Source: Molossus alvarezi
Lineage: Eukaryota > Chordata > Mammalia > Chiroptera > Molossidae
DNA length: 64,000 nucleotides
Direction of reading: 5' to 3'
NCBI GenBank assembly: GCA_037176705.1
Contig: CM073887.1
Coordinates: 62,395,001-62,459,000 of the forward strand
Position numbers and translations under genes: made by a program. The notes beneath the pieces are model-generated. The model did not search any database, was not told the DNA's origin, and saw only the letters and a program-made list of their open reading frames with translations. Below, one piece after another: positions 15,501-28,542 of this stretch; position 1 is the first letter of the stretch; every line of letters begins with the position of its first letter.

Positions 15501-17280
15501 TTTGTTTGTTTGTTTTTTAATCCTCACCCGAGGACATTTTCCCGTTTTTTTGTTCAGGTAGAGTGGGAAGGAGAGACAGGAACAGAGAGAGAGAGAGAGA
15601 AACATCGATGTGAAAGGAACACATCGAGTGGCTGCCAACCGCACAACCAACCGCACAACCGACCAGGGCCGGGGACAAACTGCAACCGAGGTACATGCCC
15701 TTAGCGGGAACCGAACCCGGGTCTCTCAGGACCGCAGGCGGACGCTCTAACCGCTGAGCCAAACCAGCCAGGGCTTGGTTTTTTTTTTAAAGAAGGGGAG
15801 GTGACACTGGGTTTAGCACCAAGAAGGCCTTGGTGGACCCAAACAGGAGTGGTCTCAGGGAGTAGTGGGAGGAGGACCCTAGAGTGGGGTGAGTTTGAGA
15901 ATGGAGGGTTTCTGCTGTAAGTGAGGGAAAGAAGTGGGCCAGGCTGGTGCAGAAGAGCGGAGAGTGTCTCTCTCGCCCTGGCCAGTTTGGCTCAGCGGTT
16001 AGAGCGTCAGCCCAATGAGTGGACCAATGAGTCGCGGGTTTGATTCTGGCTAAGGGCATGTACCTCGGTTGTAATTTGTCCCCAGCCCTGGTTGGGGTCG
16101 TGCAGAAGGCAGCCACTCAATGTGTCCCTCTCATGTCAATGTTTCTCTCTCTCTCTCCCTCCCGCTCTATCTGAACAAAAATGGAATGTCCTCAGGTGAG
16201 GATAAAAAAAAAGTGTCTCTCTCCTTGATCAGAATGTCCTGAACAGACATCCCAGGCCCTTGATGGTGGTCTTGAAGGGAGATGGGCCATCCACCAAAGA
16301 AGCCAGGCAGTGTGAGGGTGGATGTTTCATCCAGCGACTACTGTTTTCTTGGGGACACAGAGACCAGGTCATTAGCTAAGGGGAGGATGTTGTCAGCAGT
16401 CGACAGTAGAGGAGAAGGAAGAATCAAGGCAGAGCACGCATGCTGGCACTGTGTGAACGTCACTGAGGACCTTTGGGCCGTGTTGGTGCTTCAGTGTGAA
16501 CCAGACATGTGAGTCAAAAATCATTAGACACAGCAGAGCTGTGTTGGAAAACTGGATGTACAAAGCAGCCAGGCATCATCAAGTGGGTCAGCAGACCCAG
16601 AATGGGATGAGGGCCCCTTGGTAGATGCGGGCCTGGCAGCCCCCGAGGCAATGCGCTTCAGACCAAGGTGCCGGGTCATGACCAGGGCACGTGGGGCAGC
16701 CCAGGGGGCTGACTCAGTCCGGGGTGATGGTCTACCAGATGACCAGTGGCCCAGTTGTGGGGGGTGAATTGGGAGAGAAAACAGGGAGGAAACAGGAATG
16801 AAGACCAGGCTGTAAGAGGAAGGGATTGGTGCTACTTAATTGCCATATGGTTTGTTTCTCCTAAATTACTTAAAAGTGGTTCTCAGTAGTTATTTTCTTA
16901 CTGTTTTCAAACCTGACTGAATTTTTATCTATTATGGTCTGTGTGATCCTGGTTCTGAGCAATTGGGGTTACCCCTGTGGCTTGCTGTGGTCAATTCTGA
17001 GAGATGTTCCTGTGTTTAAAAAAAACATCTGTTCGCCCTGCCTCTGAATTGCTGGATGAGGAGCACAAAGCATGAACTGTGCCTCTCATGGTCTCATCAT
17101 CCCAAGGTTCAGGACTGTGTCATATGGAACATTCCAGATCAAGAATTACACCTGACCTGGCTGGATAGCTCAGTTGGTTAGAGCGTCGTCCCACTACACC
17201 AAGGTTTTGGGTTTGATCCCCAGTCAGGCACATACAAGAAACAACAAATGAACGCATAAATAAGAGAAACAACAAATCGA

Positions 17281-17334
<54 letters not shown>

Positions 17335-20300
17335 ATACAAATTTTAAAAGATTTTTTTAAAAAAGCCCTGGCCGATTTAGCTTAGCATTTGGAGTGTCGG
17401 CCTGCGGACCAGAGAGTCCCGGGTTCGGTGTCCGCTAGGGGCACGTACCAAGAAAAAAAAGACGGGCTGGTGTGGCTCAGTGGTTAAGTGTCGACCCGTG
17501 CACTAAGAGGTCACCGGTCCGATTCCCGGTTGGTTGTGGGCCAAATCCCTTATGGGGGGGCATGCAGAAGGCGGCCAATCGATGTTCTCTATCTCTCTCT
17601 CTCCTTTCCTCTCCAAAAAAATCAATAAAGAAAAAAAAAATTTTTTAAATAGCCAGTCTCTTAACTGTTATGATTATTCATGTATGTTTATTTGGATGTT
17701 TATCTGAAATTCTACCCTCTTGTTTTGCATTATTTATGCTACCTTTTCTAACCTTCTTTTTCTCATTTAGTTTGTAGCTGTTTTTTTTTTTTTTAACTCT
17801 GATAGTGTTCACATAAGTACCTAATAGGGCCTAAGGGTAATCCCCACCCTCTGGCAGATGCAAAGTCCCAATCTTGTTTTGATATTTAATACTTTGGTTC
17901 TAAATTATTTTATATCTCTCAAATTAGGGATTTAAAATGTTTATCCAGATATGTGTCAGTTTCTCTGCTGATCTGGTTTTTTTTTTGTTTTTTTTTGTTT
18001 TGTTTTGTTTTTATCCTCACCCGAGGACATTTTTCGATATCTTGTTCAGATAGAGTGATAGAGAGAGAGAGAGAGAAACATCGACGTGAAAGCGACACAT
18101 CGAGTGGTTGCCACCCACACGACCCAACCAGGGCTGGGGACAAACTGCAACCAAGGTACGTGCCATTAGCGGGAACCGAACCCGGGTCTCTCCGGACCGC
18201 AGGCCGACGCTCTAACCACTGAGCCAAACCAGCTAGGGCTGCTGATCTGTTTTTGTTGTTGTTAATCCTCAACCAAGACTTTGTTTTCCACTGATTTTTA
18301 GAGACAGTGGAAGGGAATGAGGGAGGGGAGAGAAGAGAGGGAGCTAGAGAGAGAGAGAGGGAAAAACACTGAAGTGAGAGAGATACACTGATTGGCTGCC
18401 TTCCGACTGTGGTGGAGATAGAACTGCAACCCAGGTATGTGCCCTTGACTGGGAATCGAACCCTCAACCCCTCAGTGCACAGGCTGACGCTCTAACCATT
18501 GAGAAACACTGGCCAGGGCTTGAGTAATTGTTTTTAAAATTGTGTAAGGAATTCCTGGTTGCTTGTTACTTCATTTTAGCACTGGATGAGATACTTGACT
18601 CCACAGTCATCCAGCATCCCTTGCTGCTATTAGTCTGTCATTGTTTCATGGGTCATTTCTTCTTTTATGTGGCTGTTTAGCATTTCACTATGATGTGTTT
18701 GGGGCACGGATGCTTTTTTATCCATCCTGCTTATGACTGATGTCTTGCCATGCTCTGTAAAATTCTCAGCCCTATTTCTTCTCATATTCTCTCTTCCCAC
18801 CTGTCTCCTATTAGAATTCATCTAGACCAGGTCTTCTTAAAATTTTAGCTGCCATGGTTGCCATCTGTTTTTGCCGCAATCTTCGTAATTTCTTCACAGC
18901 TTTTAATTGACTGATTCTCTCCTCAGCTGTCTAACCCTGTGAGCCTTAGCAGCTTTGGTAGGTTGAACGGTGGTTCCTGAAAAGAGCGGTCCCCATCCTA
19001 ATCTCTGGAACCTGTGAATGTGCATTTATTTGGAAAAAAGAGTCTTTGCAAATATAAATGAAAGGATTTAAGACAGAAAAGCCAGAGAGAAGAGAAGGCC
19101 ATGTGAAGAAAGAGGCAGAGATCAGAGTGAAGCAGCCACCAGCCAAGGGCGCTTGGAGCCCCAGAAGCTGGAAAAGGCAGGAAGGATCTTCCTAGAGCCT
19201 TCAGAGGGATATGGCCCTGTGGACACCTGGATCTCAGACATTCAGCCTCCAGAATTGAGGGGGAATAAATTTCTGTTGTTTTAAGTCACCAGTCTGTGGT
19301 ACTTGGTTATAGCAGCCCCAGGTCACTCATGCCTTTTATTTTATTTTATTATTACTTTTAATCCTCACCTGGGGATCTATTTTTCCATTGATTTTCAGAA
19401 AGAGTTGGGGTAGGGGTGGAGAGAAAGAGAAACACTGATGTGAGAGAGACACATTGATTGGTTGCCTCCCATATGCACCCAAACTGGAGCCAGGGATTGA
19501 ACCTGCATCCCAGGTATGTGCCCTTGACTTGGAATCAAACCCAAGACCCTTCGGTGTGTGGGTCGATGCACTGACCACTGAGCACACCGGCCAGGGCTGC
19601 CTTTTATTTTTTTTAAACGTTTTTATTGATTTTTTAGAGAGATAGCAAAGGAGAGATAGAAACATCGATGTGAGAGAGAAACATGGATCAGCTGCCTCAT
19701 GCACGCCCCCACTGGGGATTGAGCTTGAAACCTGGGCATGTGCCCTGATGGAATTGAACCGGGACCTCTCAGTCCATGGGACGACACTCAATCCACTGAG
19801 CCCTACTGGTTGGGCTGCCTTTTATTTTTTAAATAAACTTTTAATTTTAGAATAACTTTAGATTTGCAGAAATGTTGTAAAGATAGTACAAAGAACTCCA
19901 ATGTAGCTCTGACCAGCTTCCCGAATGTTAATATCTTACATCTCCACAGTATATTTGTCACCACTAGCAATCAATGCTGGGACACGGCTAGGCTATGAAC
20001 TAAACTGCAGACTTTGTTTGGATTTCCCAGTTTTTCCATGGTTGTTCTTTTTCTGGTCCAAAATCCCATATTGCATTCAGTCCTCTGATTTGGGACAGGT
20101 CCGCTGTCTCCTTGTTTTCCACAACCTGATGGTTCTGAGGCATCCTGATCACCCCATCTTTATACCCAGCTGTGCTAACTCTAGCTATCCTTGGGGAATT
20201 GAGTTCTCCTGGTGATGCCCATGGGGTTGATTGTGGCAGTGTGTCCTCTGGCATGCCCTGTTCACACCCTGCCATCCTAGTAGGAATGCTGGTGGGGCAC

Positions 20301-23300
20301 CAGGCCCTCAACCCACATTCTGGCTGGACAATCTCTGGGAGACAGAGCAAGGAGCAGCAGCAGGTAGGGCTGGGGGTATGGCCTTGGGCTTCGCATTTAC
20401 AAGGACTCTCCACCAGAAGTTTACTGTTCTACAGCAGGAAAAGCTTTCAGATTTTTAGATTTGGCCAAGCAGGTGCCTCCCCCACCCCCACCCCACCTCT
20501 GCAGTTCTCTTAGCCACTGCTATTCTGGATGCTTCTGAGGGTCAGTCAGACTTCTTGCTGAGACCTCACAGACCTCAGCAGAATTCCCAATTGGACACTG
20601 ATGATCAAAACCCCCCAAAGCAGGCGCCTATACCCCCTCCACTGGCACACAGAGCCCTGCCCAACTCCCATTTCAGTAAATGGCAGCTTGAGCCAGAAGT
20701 CTTGGGGTCATCTTTGATTCTTTTATTTCAGTTTTACCTACATCCAAGCAAGCCTGGTCAGTTCTACAACAGAGTTAGGATCCAGCCACTGGGGCACCTC
20801 ACTTGCTGCCCGGCCCTCTCGTGTCCATGATCTTCGTTCACCTGTCTGATCCCTCCCTACCCTGGGCGCTGGCTTTTTGGCCTAGGCGCAGCCCACCTGT
20901 AGTCCCATGATGGGGGGTGCAAAGTGTTTCTCTTTATTTGAACAGGCCTTGAGAACCCTCCCTTGATCCTATGCTCTGCTCTAGCAATGCCTCAGTTCTC
21001 TGTTTCTCGTCTCCTGTTTTTCATGGAGATTTTAAAATCTCTGCTCCTCTCATCCTCCTCGCCACCCATCTTGACCCACTTCACTGGGCTGCGAGCCCTC
21101 TGCTCCCCCACAACCACCATCTCCAAGGTTGGTCACTGATGACCCCTAGAGGCTAAATTGGAGGTCCTCTTGGTCAGCACCCTGACCTCCCACCTGCTCA
21201 AACACCCCTGGCATTGCCTATGGGGCACTGCACACCCTGGACCCTGATCGTCACCCAGACCAGCCTCTGTTCACTCCTGGGGCCTCTGCAAGCCAGGAGC
21301 TCACATCCCAGGGCTGACAAGTACTGGGGCACGGCCTCCAGGATGCTTGACCCGGCCTCTTTTTCTCTCCTTCACTAGGACTCCCACCTGGGCTGAACTG
21401 TGTCTAAAACCCCAGCTCCCAGCCCCATCTCCTGCTTGGGTAGGACCAGGCAGCATCAGCATGGACAGACCATGGGCTCCCTAAGTTGCCTGTGGCACCC
21501 TCTCTCTCCCACCTCCACTGCCTGGCCAACGGCTGCTCCTCACCACCCACAGGGCCCTCCACTCGCCTGCTCCAGCCACGCTGACCACACCAGCCACGCA
21601 GCTTGGCCCTCATTGTTCCACTGACGACACTGTGATTCTTGCCCCTCAGCACTCTGCTCCACCCCAACTGCCCTTTGCCTCCTATCTTTACAGCATCTAA
21701 CTCCATCACTACATCATCCACGCCTTTACTGCAGTCTTTGTTTTGGACGTAGGCTCCAGGGGCAGCGTCTGCTATGGCCTCATCCGCTGCTGTATCTCCA
21801 GGGCCTGCCCACAGTGCGCATTCAGACTGACAGATGTGACTAAAGGAACGAACCCGGGGCGGCAGCCCCTCCACACTCACTCAGCTTTGCTGGGCTTGGG
21901 GCTCAGGGCCTCTGTTGCATCGTATTCCCGTACATCCTTCAGCTCGCGTACCTGGCCTGTCAGCACCTTGGCAGCAAAAGCCACGATGTACTGTGGGAGG
22001 GAAGGCACAGGTGAGAAAGAGCCTTCCCTGACCACGCTGCCCTCCTGATGGTCATGCACTCCTGCCACAGGCCCTTTGCATGTGCTCTTCCCATTGCCTA
22101 CCATGCCCCTTCCTGGGTATGCCTGTGAAGGCCTGGACCGCTGCCCAGGAAAGGGGACCAGGGCAGGACTGCCAGCTGAGGAAGCAGATGGGCGAGAATT
22201 TGGAGGAGGCCGACTCACCAGGAACCAGTAAAGGTTCATGAGGGTGAGAAGCAGCAGGAGAGCGTTGAAAAAGAAGTAGAAGGGAATGTCAGGCACAGAG
22301 CGCAGGCTGCAGTGGCATGTGGCATACAGGACCTTGAGGGGGAACCAGTAGAGGCGGAACCAGAACCTGTGGTGGGGAAGAACAGGTCAGGGAGGCTCTG
22401 AGCTAGAGAGGAAGAGGGGCCCCGCCCAGTTGCTGTCCAATGCCATCTGGCCTCATCTATCTGTCCCTGCTCATCCCCACCCATCCTTGGCTAGTTGCCT
22501 CATCCTTATCTGCCCCTGCCCATTTATCTCTCTCACTGCCCTGCTCTTTCCTGCTCAACCACACTCCTTCCCCACTCAGTTCATCTCCTCTCCTTCCCTG
22601 CCAGGCCCCTACCCCACATGACCTGGCCCTACCCCTTCTCACAAGCCCTACTTCCCACAAGCTCCACCCCTCGCTTTACGTTACCCCCCCTCCCATCAGT
22701 CCTGCCTTCCCTGCATAGCTCTGCCCACCCTTATCCAGTCCCCACCCCTTCCTACCATGATTGGCCCTGCCCCTTATCAGTTGGCCCCACCTCCTCTCCT
22801 GCTTGGCCCTGCCCCTTCTCTTCCCACAAACCCCATCTCTTCCATACCTGGCCGCACCCTTCCCACCGGGCGCACCTCTTTCCCTGCCTTGGTGCTGCTG
22901 CCATTCTTACAAGCGCACCTCCTTCCCTGCCTACCTGCCTAGCCCCCCCCTACCCCCCCCCCGCCCCCTCCGGCGGCCTGCTCACCAGCTGAGGCTGAAG
23001 CTGAGGCAGCCCAGGTCCGCAGCCAGGGCGTGCAGAGGATGGTGGGAGCCTCCACGGGACTTGAAATAAACATTGAGCTTGGTGAACTCCAACTGCACGT
23101 CACTGATGTCATGCAGGAAGAGCACCAAAATGCCCACGTTGTGGTACCTGAGGAGGGAAGCAGGGCAGGAGAGGGGAGAGGGCAGGTCACACCGGGTCCA
23201 AAACCCTGCACTAAGGCCCTCAGACAGGCCCCTGGGCCATACATTCCCTCCCTTTCAGAGCCGCCCTCCATGGCCCACCTGCCCTGCTCATCCCCTCACA

Positions 23301-26300
23301 GGGCCAGGTCAGTGGCAGCACCCACTGTACTCATCCCGTGGCAGCCCCACCTGGGTCCTCACCATCCTCATCTCACTGTCCCCAGGTGGCTCAGGAGCCT
23401 TCCTGAAAGTACTTTCTCTATTTCTTCCTCATCTCTGTGACCTCTGACTCTCCATGACCCCTGACTCTCACAGGTCAGGGCCATTCTGTGTCCAGATGCC
23501 CCATACACTTGCTGACATTCCCAGGTCTATAGGATTAATCTGAACTTTGCTGTGGGCTACAGATGCCTAGGAAATGCAGTGTCCCCACTAGGGTCTAAAG
23601 AAGCCTGAAAGCTGTCCCCTTGTCCCTCCCCAGTGTTCCCCTTACCACTGTGTGAGCCAACGGTCCTAAATTCAGCCTGGATGGGGCCATGGGTCTCTCT
23701 CACCATGTCTCTGTCTCCACTTTGGCCTTCCGGTTGTAAGCCCCTTGCATGTACTGTTCCCAGCACCTAACATGCACCTCCCGGTGTTCACAGAACCTTC
23801 TTTCAGCTCCTTCAGTCTTGCTCACCTGTCAGCCCATACCATCCACCCCACCTAACCCTCACCACCCCTGCAGTCCTTATCTTCTGACTTGATTTTTTCC
23901 CATAGTTAATACCTTCAAACAAACTGCTAATTCTTTTTTTTTTTTTTAATCCTCACCTGAGGATATTTTTTTCATTTATCTTCAGATAGAGTGGGAGGGG
24001 GAGAGAGAGAGAGAGAAACATCGATGTGAGAGAGAGAGAGAGATATCAATAGGTTGCCTCCTGAAGGACCCCAACTTGGGCTGGGATTGAACCACAACCG
24101 AGGTACATGCCCTTGGCCAGAATCAAACCAGCGACTCTTTGGTCTGCACGCCAACACTCTAACCACTGAGCCAAACCGACCAGGGCTTTTCTTTCTTTCT
24201 TTTTCCTTTTTTTGGGGGGAGGGGTTGCTATCTGATTTTACCCTCCAGAACAGTGCTATCCAGAACAACAGGAAAATGCGTTGGTGGTATGGTGGTGAAC
24301 ATAGTTGCCTTCCAGAACAATAGAAATGTTCTAAATCTGCATTATTCAACATGGGAGCTACTAGTCAAATGTGGCCACTGAGCAGCTAAATGTGGGTGGT
24401 GTGGCTGAGAAAAAGAATGTATGATTTTATTTAAGCTTAATTAAAGTTGAAATAGCACTCTGGCTGGTTTGGCTCAGCGGTTAGAGCGTCAGCCTGCAGT
24501 CCAGAGAGACCAGGGTTCGGTTCCCGTTAAGGGCATGTACCTCGGTTGCTGTTTGTCTCCAGCCCTGGTTGGGTTGTGTGGGTGGCAGCCACTTGATGTG
24601 TCCCTTTCATGTCTATGTTTCTCTCTCTCTCTCTTCCTCCCACTTTATCTGAACAAAATATCGGGGGGAAAAAAATGTCCTCAAATGAGGATAAAAATAA
24701 ATAAATAAATAAATCAAAATATTATAAAAATAAAGTTGAAATAGCCAGAACAGAACATGACTGTATACCTCATTTTAGATTTTCTATCAGCCATGTTAAA
24801 AACAATACAAATAAAATAATATATTCTAATTAATTCAGTATATTCAAAATATTGCCATTTCGCCCTGGCCAGTTTGGCTCAGCGGTTAGAGCGTCGGCCT
24901 GCGGTCCGGAGAGACCCGGGTTCGGTTGCCGCTAAGGGCACGTACTTCGGTTGCAGTTTGTCCCCGGTCCTGGTTGGTCGTGCGGGTGGCAGCCACTTGA
25001 TGTGTCCCTTCACATCGATGTTTCTCTCTCTCTCTCTCCCTTCCTCTCTCTCCCTCCCACTCTATCTGTACAAAACCTCGGGTGAGGATAAAAAAAAAAA
25101 ATATATTGCCATTTCAACATGTAATGGATGTATCAAAGGTCTTGGCAAGATATTTTCATTCATTTGCCTTTGAAACTGGGGTGGATTTTAAAACAATCAG
25201 CAGGTCGCAGTTTGGACAGGCTCAGTGACCACTGGGCTCTAAAACACCAGAATGTGTCTGTTGCTCATGGCTTTGCTCCCAGCAGCAACTGCCATGTGGC
25301 AGGTGTTCAGGAAACACTTACGATGTGAACTGGCTGAGGGTGTCATCAGGGCGGGGTTGGAGGAGGATGAATGGGGATGGATAGGGTGGGGGCTCCCTGC
25401 ACCTTTTTCACCCCACCCTCTGGAATCTCTCCGGAACTGTCCCCCTTGAACACGCCAATGCCTCCTCCCCCAATACATTAGCTTTTGCCCGGTGCCAGCC
25501 TCTCGCCCTTGCTCATGCAGTGTCCTCCGCCCTCCTGGACTCACCGGAAGGCATAGGAGGAGATGATGAGGACCAGGGTGACCACATGGTGGATGAGCAT
25601 GACCACCGAGTCCTTGCGCCAGACGTCCATGTACAGTGTGGCATAGATGGAATGGCCGTAGAAGCTTCCCTGCAGCAGATAGGCGACTGCGATGTCCCAT
25701 GGCACCGCCATGCCTGGTGTCCAGTCTGGGGAGAGCCAGGCCATGTCATCAGGGATGTGCAGGGCCTCCAGAATATCCAACTGACCCCCCCACACACATG
25801 CTTTTAAGCCAGGCATGAGTCTTCCCCATGCCAAGGTAGGCCACGTGTCCCTGCAGGTGTACTGGCCACTGGTTTTCCATCCTCAATTCTCTACCTGTTA
25901 TTGTTTATGAATAGGCATTATTTTCTAGATCAGTTTTATAGAAAAAGGTGCTCCAGTCCCTTGCTGTATTTCCAGGTAGCCCTGATAATCCTTCCTGTCT
26001 TCTCTTAATTACCTGGCACTTTCCAGCCAGCTGGTATGTTCCCATTCCAGCCCTCCTACCCCAGCAAATTCCCAACTGGCTGGAGACTGCTGCCCACCTT
26101 ATAGTGCTGGCCCAGCAGCTGAAGCAGAAATCACAGACCCCACTGATGTTGAGGAAGAGAGGCTCTTCCAGGTGGGCCCTGGCCTCCCTTCCTTTCCTCC
26201 TGCCTCCTCCACTCCTAGCACTTGTGTCTACCTTCACTCAGGCCTCGCCCCTTCTTGGCAACGCTGACCCCCACTCTCCCACAACCTCTCTTCTCAGCCC

Positions 26301-28499
26301 ATTACCAGGGCCGGGGGCTCTGCCCTGACCTGGAACTCTCTGCTCAATGGTCACTCCTCTGCCCAACCCTAAGTCAGTGACCTGGAGCCAGACCCTCATG
26401 GCCCCCTAGAGCCCTGCTGTTTCCTAGACTCCACCCATGCCCCTCCCTCATGATAACCTTTCATCTGTGCTCTGGCCCCTTCTGCAACTGGGATCCACTC
26501 AAACTCCCATGTGGGGACCCCTCTTCAGTCCAGGTCTTGGCTCATTTCCCCAGTCCCCCGCTGCTCCTACCTTGGTCCAGGCAGCCAGCATTGCCCCAGC
26601 TCCTCCTGGCCTTCGAGTGTGTTCCCAACTGTCCACCCTCCCCATGGAGACTCAAAGGCTATGAACACAGACTCTACTACCCAGCAATACCACTCCTACA
26701 TGTGTACTCAGCAGAAATGAAAACAGGGACTCAGATAGGTACTCATGTATGCATGTCCACAGCAGCACTAGTCACAGTAGCCAAATAGTGGAAACAACCC
26801 ATCAATAGTTAAAGGATAAACAAAATGTGGTCTGTCTACACAATGGAATATTATTCAGCCACAAAAAAGGAAAGACTCACCGACACACACTACAATGTGA
26901 ATGAGCCTAGAAAGCATGATGCTGAGTGAAAGAAGCCAGAAACAAACATAACCCTTATCCTTCTTAACCATTTTTAAGTTCTGTAGCATTAGGTACATTC
27001 ACATTGTTGTGTAACCATCCCCAGCATCCCTCTCTAGAACTCTTTCCATGTTGTAAAACTGAAACTCTGTCCTCGTTAAACATCTACTCCCCATTCCCCC
27101 TCCTCCTGACACTGTCTCTTAGAATCTACAATTTGTCTCTAGGAATCTGACCCCTCTAGGGACCTCCTATAAGTGGACTCACAGTATTTGTCTTTTTGTG
27201 TCTGGCCAAAATGGTTAATTTTATGTTATGAACATTTACCTAATAAAAAACAAAAGCAAAACTCCCCATGAGTCAGATCTAATCCCCCCCCATTTTAACA
27301 CGCCCAGGGGCTTCTCACAGCTGACAAACAAAACCACACTTTGGGCTGCAGTCAGTGGAGGCTCTCCCCCCCCCCCAACCACTGCTGGATGCCTGTCTCT
27401 TTACAGGGAGGGCATGCAGAGCGTCTTGGTGCACAGAGCCCATTGTGGAAAGAGGACACCAAATTTTCCACCTATTACACCAGCAAGACCTACAATGGGT
27501 GAGCATCCCCCCTCCAGCCTCAGGCCCTAGATCTGAGGCAGGGAGAAGGGGGGCATATAACTCATCTTACAGATTTCACCTGCCCCTCCCCATGTTGGAG
27601 GGCTGGGCTTTGTCCACAGTCCTCCAGCCTTCTCTCCACACACATCCCACCTGTTGCTCTGGATACTTCATATCACCTTCTCCTCATCCCCCTCCCCCAC
27701 ATCTAATATTAGGCCCCTGGGCTTCCCAAACCCAGTTCCTGGTCTCCCCCAGACCCACCCCTCCTGACCCTCCATTACACTGAGGGGCTCCAGACCCTCC
27801 AATCCTATATTAGTTCTGTCTTCAAAACATTTCCCAGATCAACTCTCCTCTGCTCAGCTCTGTCCTGGTTGGAGCCCTTCCTTTCCAGTTCCTGTCCTCA
27901 GCCCCCTCCTCTGCTCACAGCCCCCTGGTAAATTCCTCCTACCCACCTGCCCTCCTCACCCCCTGCCCTGGCCAGGCAAGCTTCTCTCTGCTCCTGATCC
28001 ACCAGGAATGTGTTTCCTGTCTGCTTCAGGCTCCTCCAGGTCCTCACTCAAGTCACCTTTGGTGGGGCCATCCCCATTGCTGTAGAAAATGCCCCTCCCC
28101 CTCTCACAGACACCCCATACTCCTTCTTCTCACTCCCCAAAGTTTTCTCACCAGCACTTATCACTGTTAACAGACTTCATATTTCACTGTCTGTTGGGGG
28201 CTTTCTCTGACCTGCTCATAACCTGGTACACAGTTGGTACTCAATAAATGAGCATGCAGCCCTGGTCAGCTTGGATCAACGGTTAAAAAGCATTAGCCTG
28301 AACCAAAGAGTCATGGGTTCGAATCCCAGTCAAGGGCACATACCTGGGTTGCAAGTTCAATCTCTGACCCCGAGGGGTTGTGTGGGAGGCAACCAAACCA
28401 TTCAATGTCTCTCTCACACTGATGTTTTTCTCTTGCTCCCTCCCTCCATTCTACTCTATCTAAAAATCAATGAAAAAATATCTTTGGGTGAGGATTAAC

Positions 28500-28542
<43 letters not shown>

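Larger units (their letters stand above)
12570..21880 (-). other. CERS1: CERS1 intron 6, 9.3 kb, rich in SINEs
   Basis: It holds eleven SINE insertions between 13041 and 19815, L1 fragments (15310-15495, 19840-20145) and an LTR-like repeat (18955-19325). The stretches 14000-15300, 16220-17150 and 20150-21880 show no feature I can assign, apart from the candidate poly(A) signal at 20933. Confidence 0.8.
23148..25544 (-). other. CERS1: CERS1 intron 3 with three SINEs
   Basis: SINEs lie at 23932-24187, 24457-24730 and 24862-25102. The stretch 23150-23930 holds only weak L2-like traces; nothing else is recognised. Confidence 0.8.

Noticed and set aside
17919..18467. Minus-strand ORF of 182 codons, and a recurring peptide like [20 protein letters not shown] in many places
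   Set aside because: The recurring peptide is the translated head of the type A SINE. It is a repeat, not a protein family.
21404..21880. Minus-strand ORF of 158 codons just after CERS1 exon 6
   Set aside because: Intronic, with no homology recognised and no splice sites in the right phase.
28497..28540. Array of short repeats as a CRISPR
   Set aside because: It is an (AAT)n microsatellite without spacers in a mammalian intron.
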